A DNA stretch of 33,803 bases from Bifidobacterium breve. Its GTDB lineage: Bacteria; Actinomycetota; Acidimicrobiia; IMCC26256; JAENVU01. The stretch covers positions 1 through 33,803 of the forward strand of contig CAMBEL010000017.1 of the NCBI GenBank assembly GCA_945865605.1. The letters run 5' to 3'. A program made the translations under genes and the position numbers. Every line of letters starts with the position of its first letter. Position 1 is the stretch's first letter. A model generated the notes under the pieces. That model had not been told where the DNA came from and searched no databases. It was given only the letters and a program-made list of their open reading frames with translations. Positions 8,184-16,321 of this stretch are shown here, piece by piece.

Positions 8184-8303
8184 GGAGTCGCATCCCCCTG
8201 CCGATTGCGACCCCCGTTCCTCGCCCACCGTGGGCCCGCCTTCCGCGATCCGGTCTCCCGGTGCTTTGTCAGGCCCTCCCCCCGTTGTGGTGGGCGAGAG
8301 AAC
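8184..8303 (-). ncRNA. Candidate structured RNA or leader in the proB-proA spacer
   Basis: Read on the minus strand, this spacer folds into nested helices. The outer stem is GUUC-U-CUCGCCCACC with GGUGGGCGAGGAAC, 14 pairs with one bulge (8289-8303 with 8216-8229). The inner stem is GGGCCUG with CGGGCCC (8270-8276 with 8232-8238). The apical hairpin is CCGG-GAGA-CCGG (8250-8261). A second hairpin, GGGGUCGCA with UGCGACUCC (8206-8214 with 8184-8192), lies closer to proA. Three features hold only on the minus strand: two helices keep G-U pairs that would be C-A mismatches on the plus strand, and the apical loop is a GNRA tetraloop only on the minus strand. I do not recognise it as SRP, 6S, RNase P, tmRNA, a T-box or a known riboswitch. 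It could be a proA leader or a processed RNA. Confidence 0.45.
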
Positions 8304-8373
8304 CCGGACATTGTGACCCGTGGCACATGCTCAGCGCAAGCCCATAGTCACTAGCAGTACGAAAAAGCGCTCT

Positions 8374-9462
8374 CTAGGCAGGTAATACCACGAGGTCATC
8401 ACAGTGAATGGCCTCGGGACTCGAACCGTCCGGAAGATCCGCGCTCTGCATCCCGGCGACCTTACGGAGAGCAGCTGCTCCGTAGCGCACGAGACCCTTT
8501 GCGAATACGCATCCATCCCCTGCAACGACCTCCACCGCCGCGTTCTGTTCAAACTCCCCTTCCACTTCACGCACGCCAGCCACCAAAAGCGAGCGCCCAC
8601 CAGCGGCAAGTGCATCGCGCGCGCCATCGTCAACCACAATCCGGCCAGATGCGCCGACCGCGAACGCGATCCATAACTTGCGACTTGCAAGGCGCAGAGA
8701 ATGAGGTTGAACGACCGTCCCGACCGGATCACCAGCAAGCGCGCGTTTCACTACATCGGTCTGGTCGGCAGCTGCAATCACCGCTCGTACTCCCGACCAA
8801 GATGCAATCTTTGCCGCGGCCAATTTGCTCGCCATGCCGCCGCTTCCTCGGTCCGAGCCAGCGCCTCCCACCACAGCATCCAGCGCTGCGTCAACGATTG
8901 TGATTTCCTCAATCAAGGATGCCCCGACATCAAGGCGCGGGTCCGCCGTAAACAAGCCTGCCGTGTCAGTCAGCAACACCAACAGTTCAGCTCCGATCAG
9001 GTTGGCAACCAATGCTGCAATCCTGTCGTTATCGCCGTAGCGAATTTCGTCGTCGGCGACGGTGTCGTTCTCGTTCACGATCGGGATGACACCGAGATCC
9101 AACAACCGGTCAAACGTCTCACGAGCATGTAAGTACTGCGTTCGATGCACGAAGTCGTAGGGAGTTAGAAGAACTTGTCCGGCCACCACGCCGTCAGACC
9201 CGAGTATGGCGTTCAACCGCTCCATCAAACGCGGTTGCCCCACGGCCGCGATCGCCTGAAGGGTGCCGATGTCCGTGGGTCGCTCTGTGTATCCAAGCGC
9301 GGGCAACCCCGCCGCAATCGCGCCGGACAACACAACGACGACAGCGTGACCATCATGGCGAGCGGCGACGATTTCGCTACAGAGTTTGCGCAATGCAGCG
9401 TCATCTATTTCGCCCGTAACCGAGGTGATCGACGAACTCCCGATCTTGACAACGACTCTCAT
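8374..9462 (-). CDS. proB: Glutamate 5-kinase
   Basis: ProB phosphorylates glutamate, the first and usually proline-inhibited step of proline synthesis. The amino-acid kinase domain occupies roughly residues 1-255, with VVVKIGSSSIT at the start, VVLSGAIAAG, NENDTV and YGDNDRIAALVA. A C-terminal PUA domain follows (about 275-360, GRIVVDDGARDAL). I chose ATG 9462, four bases after the obgE stop, because homology starts at MRVVVKIGSS. An in-frame TTG at 9480 would overlap obgE. The 362-residue length is normal. obgE-proB is a common actinobacterial junction. The stop TAG precedes the 257-bp spacer that leads to proA. Confidence 0.95.
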   Translation of the reverse strand: MRVVVKIGSSSITSVTGEIDDAALRKLCSEIVAARHDGHAVVVVLSGAIAAGLPALGYTERPTDIGTLQAIAAVGQPRLMERLNAILGSDGVVAGQVLLTPYDFVHRTQYLHARETFDRLLDLGVIPIVNENDTVADDEIRYGDNDRIAALVANLIGAELLVLLTDTAGLFTADPRLDVGASLIEEITIVDAALDAVVGGAGSDRGSGGMASKLAAAKIASWSGVRAVIAAADQTDVVKRALAGDPVGTVVQPHSLRLASRKLWIAFAVGASGRIVVDDGARDALAAGGRSLLVAGVREVEGEFEQNAAVEVVAGDGCVFAKGLVRYGAAALRKVAGMQSADLPDGSSPEAIHCDDLVVLPA

Positions 9463-9466
9463 CGCG

Positions 9467-10699
9467 TCAGAGGCCTTCAACGTAGACGAGCTCGACCGGA
9501 CCTATGCGCACTGTGTCACCTTCGCGCGCCCCGGCACGCGCCAGCGCTCTTTCAACACCCATCCGACGGAATCGGTCCTGCACGTAAGCCATTGCCTCTT
9601 CATTGGTGAGGTCTGCCATTGCAACCACCCGCTCTGCCGAACGCCCACGAACCCGCCATGTTCCATCGTCATCACGGGTGACACCGAAACCTTCTTCAAC
9701 GGGTCGGTGCACCACGAACGGAACGCGTTTCGGCGCGGTGTCCCGTTCCTCATCAACCAGATTTCCCAATCGCCCAAGTAGCTCGTCGAGACCAGTGTGC
9801 GCCACCGCCGAAATCTGCAGACCATCAAATGGGTACACGGCCACATCTACTTTTGTTCCAACCACGAGACGCGGCCGGTCTAGCAATTCGGGCTTGTATC
9901 CACCGAGTTCTTTGAGAAGGATTCGTTCTTGATCTTCAGGGGAGCGCTCATCCACCGGAGCGAGGTCGATCAGCAAGAGGAGCACGCGCGCGCGCTCAAC
10001 GTGACGCAAAAACTGGTGTCCCAGCCCGCGCCCTTCGGCCGCGCCTTCGATAAGGCCAGGGATGTCCGCGATCACCAGTTCATGGTCATGGAAACGCACG
10101 ACGCCGAGATTGGGTTCAAGTGTCGTGAAGGGGTAATCCGCGATCTTGGGTCTTGCCGCGCTAACCGTGCTGATCAACGTTGACTTGCCGGCGTTTGGGA
10201 ATCCGACAAGGGCAACATCGGCCATCAATCGGAGTTCGAGATTGAGCCAGCGATCTTCGCCGTACTCACCTTGCTCTGCGAAACTTGGAGCGCGTCTCGC
10301 GTTCGAAAGAAACCGAGCATTGCCGCGACCGCCGCGACCGCCCGATGCAGCGAGCCACCTGTCGCCATGTCCGACTAGATCTGTAAGAAGTTCGCCATCG
10401 TCGTGGCTCCGAACCGTCGTTCCTTCAGGAACGGTAATGATCAAGTCTTTCCCCCCTGCGCCATGCTTCTTGTTCCCGCTCCCGTGCGTCCCAGAGGTCG
10501 CTTTGCGGTGTGGATGATCGCGAAAGGCCAGAAGTGATGCCACGTTGCGGTCCGCCTGGAACCAAACATCGCCACCGGTTCCACCATCGCCGCCATCGGG
10601 CCCGCCCTTCGGCACATGAGCCTCGCGTCGGAACGCGACGCAACCAGCACCGCCATCACCGCCGCGGACATTTAGTTGAGCCTCATCAACGAAAGACAT
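9467..10699 (-). CDS. obgE: Obg-family GTPase ObgE/CgtA
   Basis: This GTPase acts in late 50S subunit assembly and the stress response. The glycine-rich Obg fold covers about 1-158. The G domain has GFPNAGKST (166-174), the switch segment DYPFTTLEPN, DIPGLIEGAAEG, TKVD as the base-recognition motif and SAVAHTG. A C-terminal OCT domain (about 330-410) carries the FGVTRDDDGTWRVRG segment. I chose ATG 10699 (MSFVDEAQ), which has GGGG five bases upstream; ten more residues would be encoded from an upstream start without family support. It follows rpmA by 80 bp, and rplU-rpmA-obgE is a very common order. Confidence 0.96.
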   Translation of the reverse strand: MSFVDEAQLNVRGGDGGAGCVAFRREAHVPKGGPDGGDGGTGGDVWFQADRNVASLLAFRDHPHRKATSGTHGSGNKKHGAGGKDLIITVPEGTTVRSHDDGELLTDLVGHGDRWLAASGGRGGRGNARFLSNARRAPSFAEQGEYGEDRWLNLELRLMADVALVGFPNAGKSTLISTVSAARPKIADYPFTTLEPNLGVVRFHDHELVIADIPGLIEGAAEGRGLGHQFLRHVERARVLLLLIDLAPVDERSPEDQERILLKELGGYKPELLDRPRLVVGTKVDVAVYPFDGLQISAVAHTGLDELLGRLGNLVDEERDTAPKRVPFVVHRPVEEGFGVTRDDDGTWRVRGRSAERVVAMADLTNEEAMAYVQDRFRRMGVERALARAGAREGDTVRIGPVELVYVEGL

Positions 10700-10732
10700 A
10701 ACTACCCCAGGATACGGAACTACCGACAAGCC

Positions 10733-10754
10733 GGCTGACCCGATACCGGATCGC
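10733..10754 (-). other. Weak hairpin in the rpmA-obgE spacer
   Basis: On the minus strand GAUCCG-GUAU-CGGGUC can form six pairs including one U-G pair that would be a mismatch on the plus strand. No U-run follows, so it is not a normal terminator. It may tune read-through or mark an RNA processing point between rpmA and obgE. Confidence 0.25.
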
Positions 10755-10779
10755 GCAACTCAGGGGTCGGATTAGCAGC

Positions 10780-11037
10780 TCAGGTACTAGCGGGGACTAT
10801 GTCTACGAGCTTGCGGCCACGTCGTTGCCCGAAGCGCACTGTGCCGTTCGCCTTAGCGAACAGCGTGTCGTCGCAACCGCGTCCAACATTTTCGCCAGGA
10901 TGAAACTGCGTTCCCCGTTGACGCACAATGATCGTGCCAGCCGTTACTTCAGAACCGCTGTAGACCTTCACGCCCAGGCGCTGAGCGTTGGAGTCACGGC
11001 CGTTTCGAGAGGTACCGGCACCCTTCTTCTTCGACAT
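10780..11037 (-). CDS. rpmA: 50S ribosomal protein L27
   Basis: L27 is an 85-residue large-subunit protein whose N-terminus reaches the peptidyl transferase centre. The sequence has the usual [15 protein letters not shown] start, then [25 protein letters not shown] and the basic FGQRRGRK end. There is no N-terminal extension of the cleaved Firmicutes type. The ATG is preceded by GGAG at six bases. rplU lies ten bases upstream on the same strand, so the two are co-expressed. Confidence 0.98.
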   Translation of the reverse strand: MSKKKGAGTSRNGRDSNAQRLGVKVYSGSEVTAGTIIVRQRGTQFHPGENVGRGCDDTLFAKANGTVRFGQRRGRKLVDIVPAST

Positions 11038-11047
11038 TTAGTTCTCC

Positions 11048-11371
11048 TCAGCCCGCCGAGATCGTTGTGATCTCAATGGTTGTGTACTTCTGGCGATGAC
11101 CAAACCGTCGACGTTGGTTCGACTTTGGCTTATAGGTGAAGCCGTCAATCTTTGGCCCACGAGCGTCACCGACCACCGTGGCGGTTACGGCAGCTGCACT
11201 GAGCTGGGCTGGAGTTGCAAGAACGGACGCGCCGTCGACAATCAAGACGGGCTTCAACACGACTTCGGACGCATCGCCCATCTCCGGCTCAATGCCGAGA
11301 CGTTCAACGTCTAGCCGCTGTCCTTCTTCAACTCGGTACTGCTTACCGCCGGTGGCGATCACTGCATACAT
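11048..11371 (-). CDS. rplU: 50S ribosomal protein L21
   Basis: L21 is a 107-residue 23S rRNA-binding protein. It begins MYAVIATGGKQYRVEEGQ, the hallmark of the family, and ends with the basic FTYKPKSNQRRRFGHRQKYT segment. GAGG lies about a dozen bases before the ATG. rne ends only 42 bp upstream, so the ribosomal pair may be partly expressed from the rne transcript. Confidence 0.98.
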   Translation of the reverse strand: MYAVIATGGKQYRVEEGQRLDVERLGIEPEMGDASEVVLKPVLIVDGASVLATPAQLSAAAVTATVVGDARGPKIDGFTYKPKSNQRRRFGHRQKYTTIEITTISAG

Positions 11372-11413
11372 GGCGCGAAAAAACCTCGAAGTCAGATCTA
11401 GAACCAGCGAACC

Positions 11414-13519
11414 TTACAGCATCGACTCGTCGACGGTGAAACCGCGCCCGCCGCAAACGGTACAAGTCTCGGAGAAAGCCTCGACCAACCCCTCTGAAAT
11501 GCGTTTCCGGGTCATCTCCACGAGTCCCAGGTCTGAAATATCGAACACCTGGGTACGGGTCTTGTCGCGGGACAGGGCCTCCTTGAGAGCCCTAACGACT
11601 TCATCACGGTTCTTCCGGATCTCCATGTCAATGAAGTCGATCACGATGATCCCTCCGATATCACGCAGCCTGAGCTGCCGGCCGATTTCGCCAGCGGCCT
11701 CGACGTTGTTGGCGAATACCGTCTCTTCAAGGTTCGTGCGGCCAACATTTTTACCGGTGTTCACATCAATGACAGTCAATGCTTCGGTGCGTTCGATTAT
11801 CAGCGAACCGCCTGAAGGCAACCAAACCTTGCGGTCAAGCGCCTTGTGGAGCTGCTCATGCACATGGAACCGTTCGAATACCGGGAGATCCTTCTCCTCG
11901 TAGAACTCGACACGCTCTGAGAGTTCCGGAGCGATCGCGTCTACGTAACTCTTGACGTCTGCAAACATTGCTTCGTCGTCAATAACGATTGACCGGTACT
12001 CCTTCGTGAACTCCTCGCGTATCACTCGCACGACGAGTGCGGGCTCTCGGTAGAGAAGGCTCCCCAGCTTGCTGCGCGCTGCGAGCGCACTTATCTGTTC
12101 CCACTGGCTTTGCAAGCGCGCGACGTCGCGTTGTAGTTCGTCTGCAGTCGCACCTTCTGCCGCGGTTCTCACTATCAACCCTGCATCGACCGGGCGCAAT
12201 CCTTCCAAGACCTTGCGAAGCCGCTTACGTTCGTCGTCTGGCAAACGCTTGGAAATGCCGTACGTGGTCGGTTGCCCTGGCACCAGAACTACAAAACGTC
12301 CAGCGAGGCTCACCTCTTGTGTGAGCCTGGCGCCCTTCGCCCCAATCGGGTTCTTCGTCACTTGCACGAGAATCGATTGCCCATTGCGGAGAACCGTTTC
12401 GATCTTTGGGCCGCCTTGATCCGCTCCCTCTACATCGGACGCGTCGAACTGCACGTCGCGCTGATAAATCACGCCGTTCTTCGGCGTGCCGATGTCGACG
12501 AACGCGGCTTCCATACCCGGCAACACGTTCTGCACCTTGCCGAGATAGATGTTTCCATCGATCGATGCCGCGTCATCTTCTTTGCGCGAGACGTAATGCT
12601 CGACGAGCATGCGCCCCTCGAGAACTGCCATCTGAATCGTGCCGTCTGCATCTACCCGTACAACCATCTGATAGCGCCCAGTCGGCCGACCCTTGCGTGT
12701 GCGGCCGCGTCGCCGCTCGAGGGTCTCTTCGTCCAGCGTGTCAAGCACCGAAGTGCCGTCATCATTTAGATCTGCAGTCACGACAGCACCAGCGGTGCCA
12801 GAAGTTCCGCCAGTTCCAGTAGGTCGTGCTCCACCGCGACCGCGACCCCTTCCTCCGCGTCGGCGGCGCTTACGAGGTGGGCTGGCTCCTTCTGAAGTGG
12901 GCTGACCGTCCTCCAAATTTTCGTTGCCGTTCGCCTCTCGCGATGGACTCGAGTTCGATTTCTGCGATGAGGCTGGAGTTGACGCTTGGGTTGATACCGG
13001 TGTCGATACTGGCGCTGGCCGCGAGTCACCTATTCGCGGAGCGCGTAGCCCCGCGTCTTCCATTGCCGACTGAGCGAGGTCTTCTGTGGTCAAACCACGA
13101 TCGGCCGCCGCATTCTCGTCGTGACCGCGGCGCCCCGAATCTTCCTCTAGCGCGACCAATGGCTCGCCGGGTACTTCTGCTGCGGGCACTTCTGCTGTCT
13201 CGCCTTGGGCACCTGGGTTTTGGGGACCTGAGGTTTGTGCGCCTTGGCTACCCCCTGGCTTCTTGCGATTGCGACCGCCACGCGAGCCGCGTCGGCGCTT
13301 CCGTTGAGTTCCAGGCGGGCGTGGACCCAATTCTGCTGGGGTATCGCCGTCAGACTCGACTTCTGATTCACCTTCTGACTCGGCGCCAGACTCGCCATCA
13401 GATACGGCGCTACCGAGCGACTCCCCGTTAGATCCCGCTGGTTCGGAAGCAACTACCCGTACATCGTCGGGCTCGAATGTGCCGGAGGACGCGTCCCCCG
13501 TTGTGATTTCGTCGGACAT
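11414..13519 (-). CDS. rne: Ribonuclease E/G
   Basis: This endoribonuclease acts in mRNA decay and rRNA/tRNA processing. The 701-residue protein has a disordered acidic, Ala/Ser/Pro-rich N-terminus of about 230 residues, an RGG-like basic patch (RRRRGGRGRGRGGARP), then the catalytic core. The core contains an S1 domain (around GNIYLGKVQNVLPGMEAAFVD), a 5' sensor/RNase H-like region and the DNase I-like site, with Asp585 in DVNTGK and Asp628 in DFIDM. The Zn-link CxxC is Cys686/Cys689 (CTVCGGRG), and the protein ends 12 residues later. There is no C-terminal scaffold region. AGGAA precedes the ATG. It lies 12 bp downstream of the DUF2344 gene. Confidence 0.96.
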   Translation of the reverse strand: MSDEITTGDASSGTFEPDDVRVVASEPAGSNGESLGSAVSDGESGAESEGESEVESDGDTPAELGPRPPGTQRKRRRGSRGGRNRKKPGGSQGAQTSGPQNPGAQGETAEVPAAEVPGEPLVALEEDSGRRGHDENAAADRGLTTEDLAQSAMEDAGLRAPRIGDSRPAPVSTPVSTQASTPASSQKSNSSPSREANGNENLEDGQPTSEGASPPRKRRRRGGRGRGRGGARPTGTGGTSGTAGAVVTADLNDDGTSVLDTLDEETLERRRGRTRKGRPTGRYQMVVRVDADGTIQMAVLEGRMLVEHYVSRKEDDAASIDGNIYLGKVQNVLPGMEAAFVDIGTPKNGVIYQRDVQFDASDVEGADQGGPKIETVLRNGQSILVQVTKNPIGAKGARLTQEVSLAGRFVVLVPGQPTTYGISKRLPDDERKRLRKVLEGLRPVDAGLIVRTAAEGATADELQRDVARLQSQWEQISALAARSKLGSLLYREPALVVRVIREEFTKEYRSIVIDDEAMFADVKSYVDAIAPELSERVEFYEEKDLPVFERFHVHEQLHKALDRKVWLPSGGSLIIERTEALTVIDVNTGKNVGRTNLEETVFANNVEAAGEIGRQLRLRDIGGIIVIDFIDMEIRKNRDEVVRALKEALSRDKTRTQVFDISDLGLVEMTRKRISEGLVEAFSETCTVCGGRGFTVDESML

Positions 13520-13531
13520 AGGTTCCTTCTC

Positions 13532-14263
13532 TCATGATGCGCGCGCCGTTTCTTCGGCGCGCTGGTCGGCGACGAGCGGCTCTAGCCGCGCGCCCCCGCG
13601 CTCGATCCACTGCGCGACCCGGCGGGACCGCAGCTCGACCAGATCAGCGTCTAGCGCGGCAACTAACTCGCCGGGCCGGACAGCTACTGGCTGTGTTGAC
13701 AACTCAGCGCGAAGTAGAACCCCGCACTCACCCTGACCGCGCACTTCAATCATTCGTAACACCGGTCGGATGTCCTCTGTGGTCTCGCGGCCCTTACGCG
13801 TTCGCGCGGTGGGCAACGTAGTGGTCGCCATAACTGCAGCGGCGAGACGCGCTACAGCAAGCGTGTCCGGCATTTCACCGGCGCGATTTGTAACTTCAAT
13901 ATCCCAAACCAACAGGCTCACCGACTCCTGTAATGCAGGAGCGCGATCTGCCAAAGCTGTAGCCCCAATTACGCTGATGCCTTCTGGGAGTGCATCAGTT
14001 AGGGGCCCTACTAACGATTCGGGGTCTACAGGTTCTGTCAATTCAAGGTCTAGATACTCGGCATCGGATTCGTGAGCTACCGACAACGCCAAACCAAAAC
14101 TTACTTTTGGGCGCGGCGAGAAACCCAGCGTGAACGCCATGGGCAACTCGGCGATTCGAAATGCTCGCTCGAACGCCCGCGCTACATCGCGGTGCGAGAT
14201 GAAACGCACCTTGCCAATTTCGGAGAACTTCAAACGCACAGGGAACCCTGTATCACCCCTCAC
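13532..14263 (-). CDS. Radical SAM-linked protein, DUF2344 family (TIGR03936-like)
   Basis: This 243-residue protein belongs to a family encoded beside, or fused to, the large B12-binding-type radical SAM protein. The family core starts at FPVRLKFSEIGKVRFISHRDVARAFERAFR and continues through LPMAFTLGFSPRPKVSFGLAL, both diagnostic. The frame is open further upstream inside the radical SAM gene, but GTG 14263 forms a GTGA overlap with its stop and has GGAAG upstream, so I chose it. The molecular function is not known to me; the conserved position before rne suggests RNA or ribosome modification. Residues past about 200 are less conserved. Confidence 0.88.
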   Translation of the reverse strand: MRGDTGFPVRLKFSEIGKVRFISHRDVARAFERAFRIAELPMAFTLGFSPRPKVSFGLALSVAHESDAEYLDLELTEPVDPESLVGPLTDALPEGISVIGATALADRAPALQESVSLLVWDIEVTNRAGEMPDTLAVARLAAAVMATTTLPTARTRKGRETTEDIRPVLRMIEVRGQGECGVLLRAELSTQPVAVRPGELVAALDADLVELRSRRVAQWIERGGARLEPLVADQRAEETARAS

Positions 14264-16254
14264 GTCACTGCTTCCGAACTGCTGGATGGAACAAGATCGT
14301 TCACCTTTGCAGGTACGGGTGCAGGCGTTCGACCTAACACGATAGGAACGCTTCCGCCGGTGCTCAGGTCTTGTCCCGTGCCCTGGCTTCCGCCTGCAGG
14401 AGGCACCGGCGATGCCACCACATGCTCGATCGCATAGTCGGTACATACACCGCAGTCGTAGCACGGAGTCCACCTGCAATCGGGGAGGCCGTGCTCCGCT
14501 AGAGCGGCCTGGAAGTCCTGCCAGAGGAAATCGCGATGCAATCCAGCAGTTATGTGATCCCAAGGCAGCACTTCATCTTCGGTTCTGTGCCGCGTTACGT
14601 ACCAATCAGGATCTAGCCCTTCCTCGGCCATCGCTGTTGTCCAGCGATCTAGACGAAAGTGTTCGCTCCATTCCTGAAACGTTCCCCCTGCTCGCCAAAC
14701 ACGCTCGATCACGGCGCCGATCCGGCGATCACCCCGAGACACGATGCCTTCAACAAAGGTTGCTTCCGGATCATGCCAACGCACCTTCGCCGGCGACCTG
14801 CGCAACTCATCTCGCAAGAGATTGACCTTGCGTCGCAACTCTCCAATGCCGTTCTGTCCGAACCACTGGAAGGGAGTGTGTGCCTTGGGGACAAACCCAC
14901 CAACCGAAACCGTGGCGGAAGCTTGCTTCGTATACCGCTTGCCAACTTCAACCACATTGCGCGCCAACTCTGCGATGCCCAACGTGTCTTCATCCATTTC
15001 GGTGGGAAGTCCCACCAGAAAATAAAGCTTCACACGCCGCCAACCCTGCGAGTACGCGCCATCAACTGCGGCATAAAGATCTTCTTCAGTAATCAACTTG
15101 TTGATCACTTGTCTGATCCGCCATGAACCGCCCTCAGGGGCGAAAGTCAAACCGGTCCTGCGAACTTTTTGAATTTCACTAGCGAGACCAACGGTGAACG
15201 CGTCCACGCGCAGTGACGGCAACGACACACCTACGTTGGGGCACCCTGTTGAATCATTGACGAGCGACGAAACGAGCCCATCGATGCCCGAAAAATCGGC
15301 GGACGAAAGTGACGTGAGGGCAACTTCGTCATATCCAGTCCTGCGTAGGCCATCTAGAACCATGTTGCGCGCCTGCTCAACGGGGCGTTCACGAACCGGG
15401 CGCGTAATCATCCCCGCTTGGCAAAAACGGCAGCCCCTGGTGCAACCCCGAAAGATCTCAACGTTCAAACGGTCGTGCACAACCTCAATTAGCGGAACAA
15501 GTTGGTTCTTCGGGTACGGCCAGTCCGCGAGATCGGCGACGGTTCGCTTATCCACCGTTTTCGGAACGTCGGGGTAACGGGGGGTAGTCCCGAGGAGTCG
15601 CGCGCCGTCGTATTCAACCGTGTACATCGAAGGCACATAGACACCTGGAACCGTGGCCAGATCATGAAGAACGGCTTCTCGACCACCGACACGGCCTCCG
15701 CGCTTCCAGGCTGCAACAACCCCAGACACCTCGCCTACGGGTTCTTCCCCATCGCCGATCACGAACGCGTCGACGAAGTCAGCCATCGGTTCTGGGTTGA
15801 ACGCGCAGTGGCCGCCAGCGATGACGATCGGATCCTCTTCCGAACGCGCTACAGCGCGCACTGGGACACCGGTTAGGTCGATCAGATTGAGAACATTCGT
15901 ATATACGAGTTCGGCTGAAAGGTTGAAGGCAAGCACGTCGAAATCGCTCGCCGCGCGATGTGTGTCTACCGAGAACAAACCGATGCCACGGGTGCGCAAC
16001 TCGCCCTCGAGGTCGAGCCACGGCGCGTAGGCGCGTTCGGCTACGGAATCGTGGCGTTCGTTAAGAATCTCGTAAAGGATCTGGAGCCCCTGGTTGGGCA
16101 ACCCAATCTCGTACGTGTCGGGATATATGAGTAGCCAAGCGACTGTTCCGGGCCCATGCTCGGGTGCCTGACTTCCCCTTTCCATCCCTATGTAACGAGC
16201 GGGTTTCTCGACCCCGGCCAGGAGCGGTTCAATCCGCGGCCAAAGGCTGGACAT
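14260..16254 (-). CDS. B12-binding-type radical SAM protein (TIGR03960-like)
   Basis: This is a large radical SAM enzyme of unknown substrate, 664 residues from the chosen start. The N-terminal part resembles a cobalamin-binding domain (PDTYEIGLPNQGLQ, then IAGGHCAFNPEP and IGDGEE). The iron-sulfur motif is CTRGCRFC with Cys271, Cys275 and Cys278. The C-terminal WTPCYDCGVCTDY adds a cysteine cluster. I chose ATG 16254 (MSSLWPRIEPLL) because family members begin there; GTG 16284 would add ten residues. The last 60 residues are Pro/Gly/Ser-rich and variable. The stop overlaps the DUF2344 start as GTGA, so the two are translated together. This pair before rne is a standing feature of actinobacteria. 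Confidence 0.88.
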   Translation of the reverse strand: MSSLWPRIEPLLAGVEKPARYIGMERGSQAPEHGPGTVAWLLIYPDTYEIGLPNQGLQILYEILNERHDSVAERAYAPWLDLEGELRTRGIGLFSVDTHRAASDFDVLAFNLSAELVYTNVLNLIDLTGVPVRAVARSEEDPIVIAGGHCAFNPEPMADFVDAFVIGDGEEPVGEVSGVVAAWKRGGRVGGREAVLHDLATVPGVYVPSMYTVEYDGARLLGTTPRYPDVPKTVDKRTVADLADWPYPKNQLVPLIEVVHDRLNVEIFRGCTRGCRFCQAGMITRPVRERPVEQARNMVLDGLRRTGYDEVALTSLSSADFSGIDGLVSSLVNDSTGCPNVGVSLPSLRVDAFTVGLASEIQKVRRTGLTFAPEGGSWRIRQVINKLITEEDLYAAVDGAYSQGWRRVKLYFLVGLPTEMDEDTLGIAELARNVVEVGKRYTKQASATVSVGGFVPKAHTPFQWFGQNGIGELRRKVNLLRDELRRSPAKVRWHDPEATFVEGIVSRGDRRIGAVIERVWRAGGTFQEWSEHFRLDRWTTAMAEEGLDPDWYVTRHRTEDEVLPWDHITAGLHRDFLWQDFQAALAEHGLPDCRWTPCYDCGVCTDYAIEHVVASPVPPAGGSQGTGQDLSTGGSVPIVLGRTPAPVPAKVNDLVPSSSSEAVT

Positions 16255-16321
16255 CGCATGGGAGCCTACTAGGGAGACGTTCACTGCCTCTTGCTACGGC
16301 TAGGCGTCTGCCAATATCCGG

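Noticed and set aside
8184-8303. Assignment of the proB-proA RNA to SRP RNA, guanidine-I riboswitch or T-box
   Set aside because: Fragments such as GUCAGG on the opposite strand and ACAAAGCACCGGGAGAC look similar by eye, but the SRP GGAAGGAAGCAGC core, the ykkC core order and the T-box GGGUGGNACCGCG motif are all missing.
9463-9480. TTG 9480 as the proB start
   Set aside because: It would overlap obgE by 14 bases and add residues before the conserved MRVVVKIGSS beginning; ATG 9462 fits better.
10733-10754. Rho-independent terminator after rpmA
   Set aside because: A hairpin is possible but no U-run follows, and obgE continues on the same strand.
11136-11903. 255-codon plus-strand open frame over rplU and the rne end
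   Set aside because: It spans two well-supported genes in antisense and shows no motif.
14264-14563. 100-residue N-terminal extension of the DUF2344 protein
   Set aside because: It lies entirely inside the radical SAM gene, is Cys/Arg-rich and has no homology. GTG 14263 gives a normal overlap.
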